In this document: positions 22,898 to 23,324 of the stretch, in pieces
How the letters are laid out: every line of letters starts with the position of its first letter
Numbering within the stretch: the first letter of the stretch is position 1
Assembly (NCBI GenBank): GCA_034430415.1
Contig: DAOUEN010000104.1
Coordinates: forward strand, 1-23,324
Reading direction: 5' to 3'
Length of the DNA stretch: 23,324 bases
Source: JADFUZ01 sp034430415
GTDB lineage: Bacteria; Chloroflexota; Dehalococcoidia; GIF9; AB-539-J10
Notes under the pieces: generated by a model
What the model saw: only the letters and a program-made list of their open reading frames with translations
Told to the model about the DNA's origin: nothing
The model's database searches: none
Made by a program: the position numbers and the translations under genes

Positions 22898-23324
22898 ATG
22901 AGCGAGGCGAAGACTGTTCGACTACCGCAGCTAGCGTGGTACGGAGATACCGAGCTGGACATAGACTTCCCCGACTCCTGGGACGTCACCGTCTGCCGCA
23001 TGCGCGGCCATGATGCCCCTCCCCTCGATGACGCCGGTTTCAGGAAGGCTTTCGCCAACCCCATCGGCACGAAGACCATCCGGGAGATGGCCCAGGGGAA
23101 GAAGGAGGTGGCCGTACTCTTCGACGACATGACCCGGGCCACGCCCACCGCGGTAATGATACCCTACGTGCTGGAGGAGCTGGCTGCTGCCGGCATCCCC
23201 GACGACAGCATACGCTTCATCGCCGCCATCGGGGCCCACGGCTCCATGAACGGGATAGACTTCAGAAAGAAGCTGGGCGACGAGGTGATGCGCCGGTTCC
23301 TGGTGTACAACCACAACCCCTACG
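22898..23324 (+). CDS. LarA-like (DUF2088) nickel-pincer racemase family protein, 5' part
   Basis: The first 142 residues of a gene that runs off the window. DDMTRATPTAVMIPYVLEEL, the following AGIPDDSIRFIAAIGAHGSM and RKKLGDEVMRRFLVYNHNPY match the N-terminal domain of lactate racemase LarA and its DUF2088 relatives (DxTRPTP...LLEEL...GTHRPM...NHD). LarA uses a nickel-pincer nucleotide bound to a Lys that would lie beyond the window. Homologues racemise or epimerise other 2-hydroxy acids. The ATG at 22898 has GGAG with a 9-bp spacer. Its place right after the UxaA pair suggests it prepares or rearranges the stereochemistry of that enzyme's substrate. Known LarA function is not enough to call it lactate racemase here. 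Confidence 0.88.
   Translation, partial: MSEAKTVRLPQLAWYGDTELDIDFPDSWDVTVCRMRGHDAPPLDDAGFRKAFANPIGTKTIREMAQGKKEVAVLFDDMTRATPTAVMIPYVLEELAAAGIPDDSIRFIAAIGAHGSMNGIDFRKKLGDEVMRRFLVYNHNPY

Overview
This window is a high-GC bacterial chromosome segment with densely packed genes, many start/stop overlaps (GTGA, ATGA, TAATG) and no RNA genes that I can see. Membrane pyrophosphatase, LarA-like and UxaA-like enzymes, DUF350, PilT and repeat families of the type seen here suggest a subsurface or sediment bacterium, most plausibly Chloroflexota (Dehalococcoidia-like). That placement is inference; nothing in the window proves it.

Layout. (1) 1-5060: the 3' part of a K+-dependent-type membrane pyrophosphatase, uvrA, and an HD-domain hydrolase. 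(2) 5286-8612: a transglutaminase-fold protein overlapping two half-size membrane permease genes, then on the minus strand a HAD/MtnX-like phosphatase and an exonuclease III-type AP endonuclease. A HicA-like toxin remnant follows. (3) 8968-18691: a signalling island of two sensor histidine kinases and six receiver proteins, including one REC-GGDEF diguanylate cyclase and one REC-PAS-PAS-HD-GYP phosphodiesterase. (4) 18930-21324: pilT, a DUF350 membrane protein and a secreted transglutaminase-like protein in one overlapping operon. (5) 21409 to the end: a split UxaA-type dehydratase (SAF subunit plus large subunit) and the start of a LarA-like gene.

How it fits together. Island 3 makes and degrades c-di-GMP under phosphorelay control and sits directly upstream of pilT. 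A link from signalling to type IV pilus retraction is plausible but not shown. Two promoters inside the island, before the hybrid sensor kinase gene (12149) and before the single receiver gene (15748), carry the same roughly 93-bp architecture. Each has a 19-bp inverted repeat and two degenerate copies at exact 23-bp steps, then a -10 box, all at identical distances from the start codon. This looks like an activator-dependent co-regulon and is the best candidate for something undescribed.

Intergenic spaces hold a composite dispersed repeat: a 7-bp tandem array (consensus AGTCGAG) followed by a palindromic ATTGC...GCAAT hairpin and a short tail (CGCGCCTCGCAATGACA). There are three full copies, plus related fragments at 1507 and 18711. 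One copy separates the first histidine kinase from its probable response regulator. Several genes have promoters so close to the start that their mRNAs would be leaderless or begin at the ribosome binding site.
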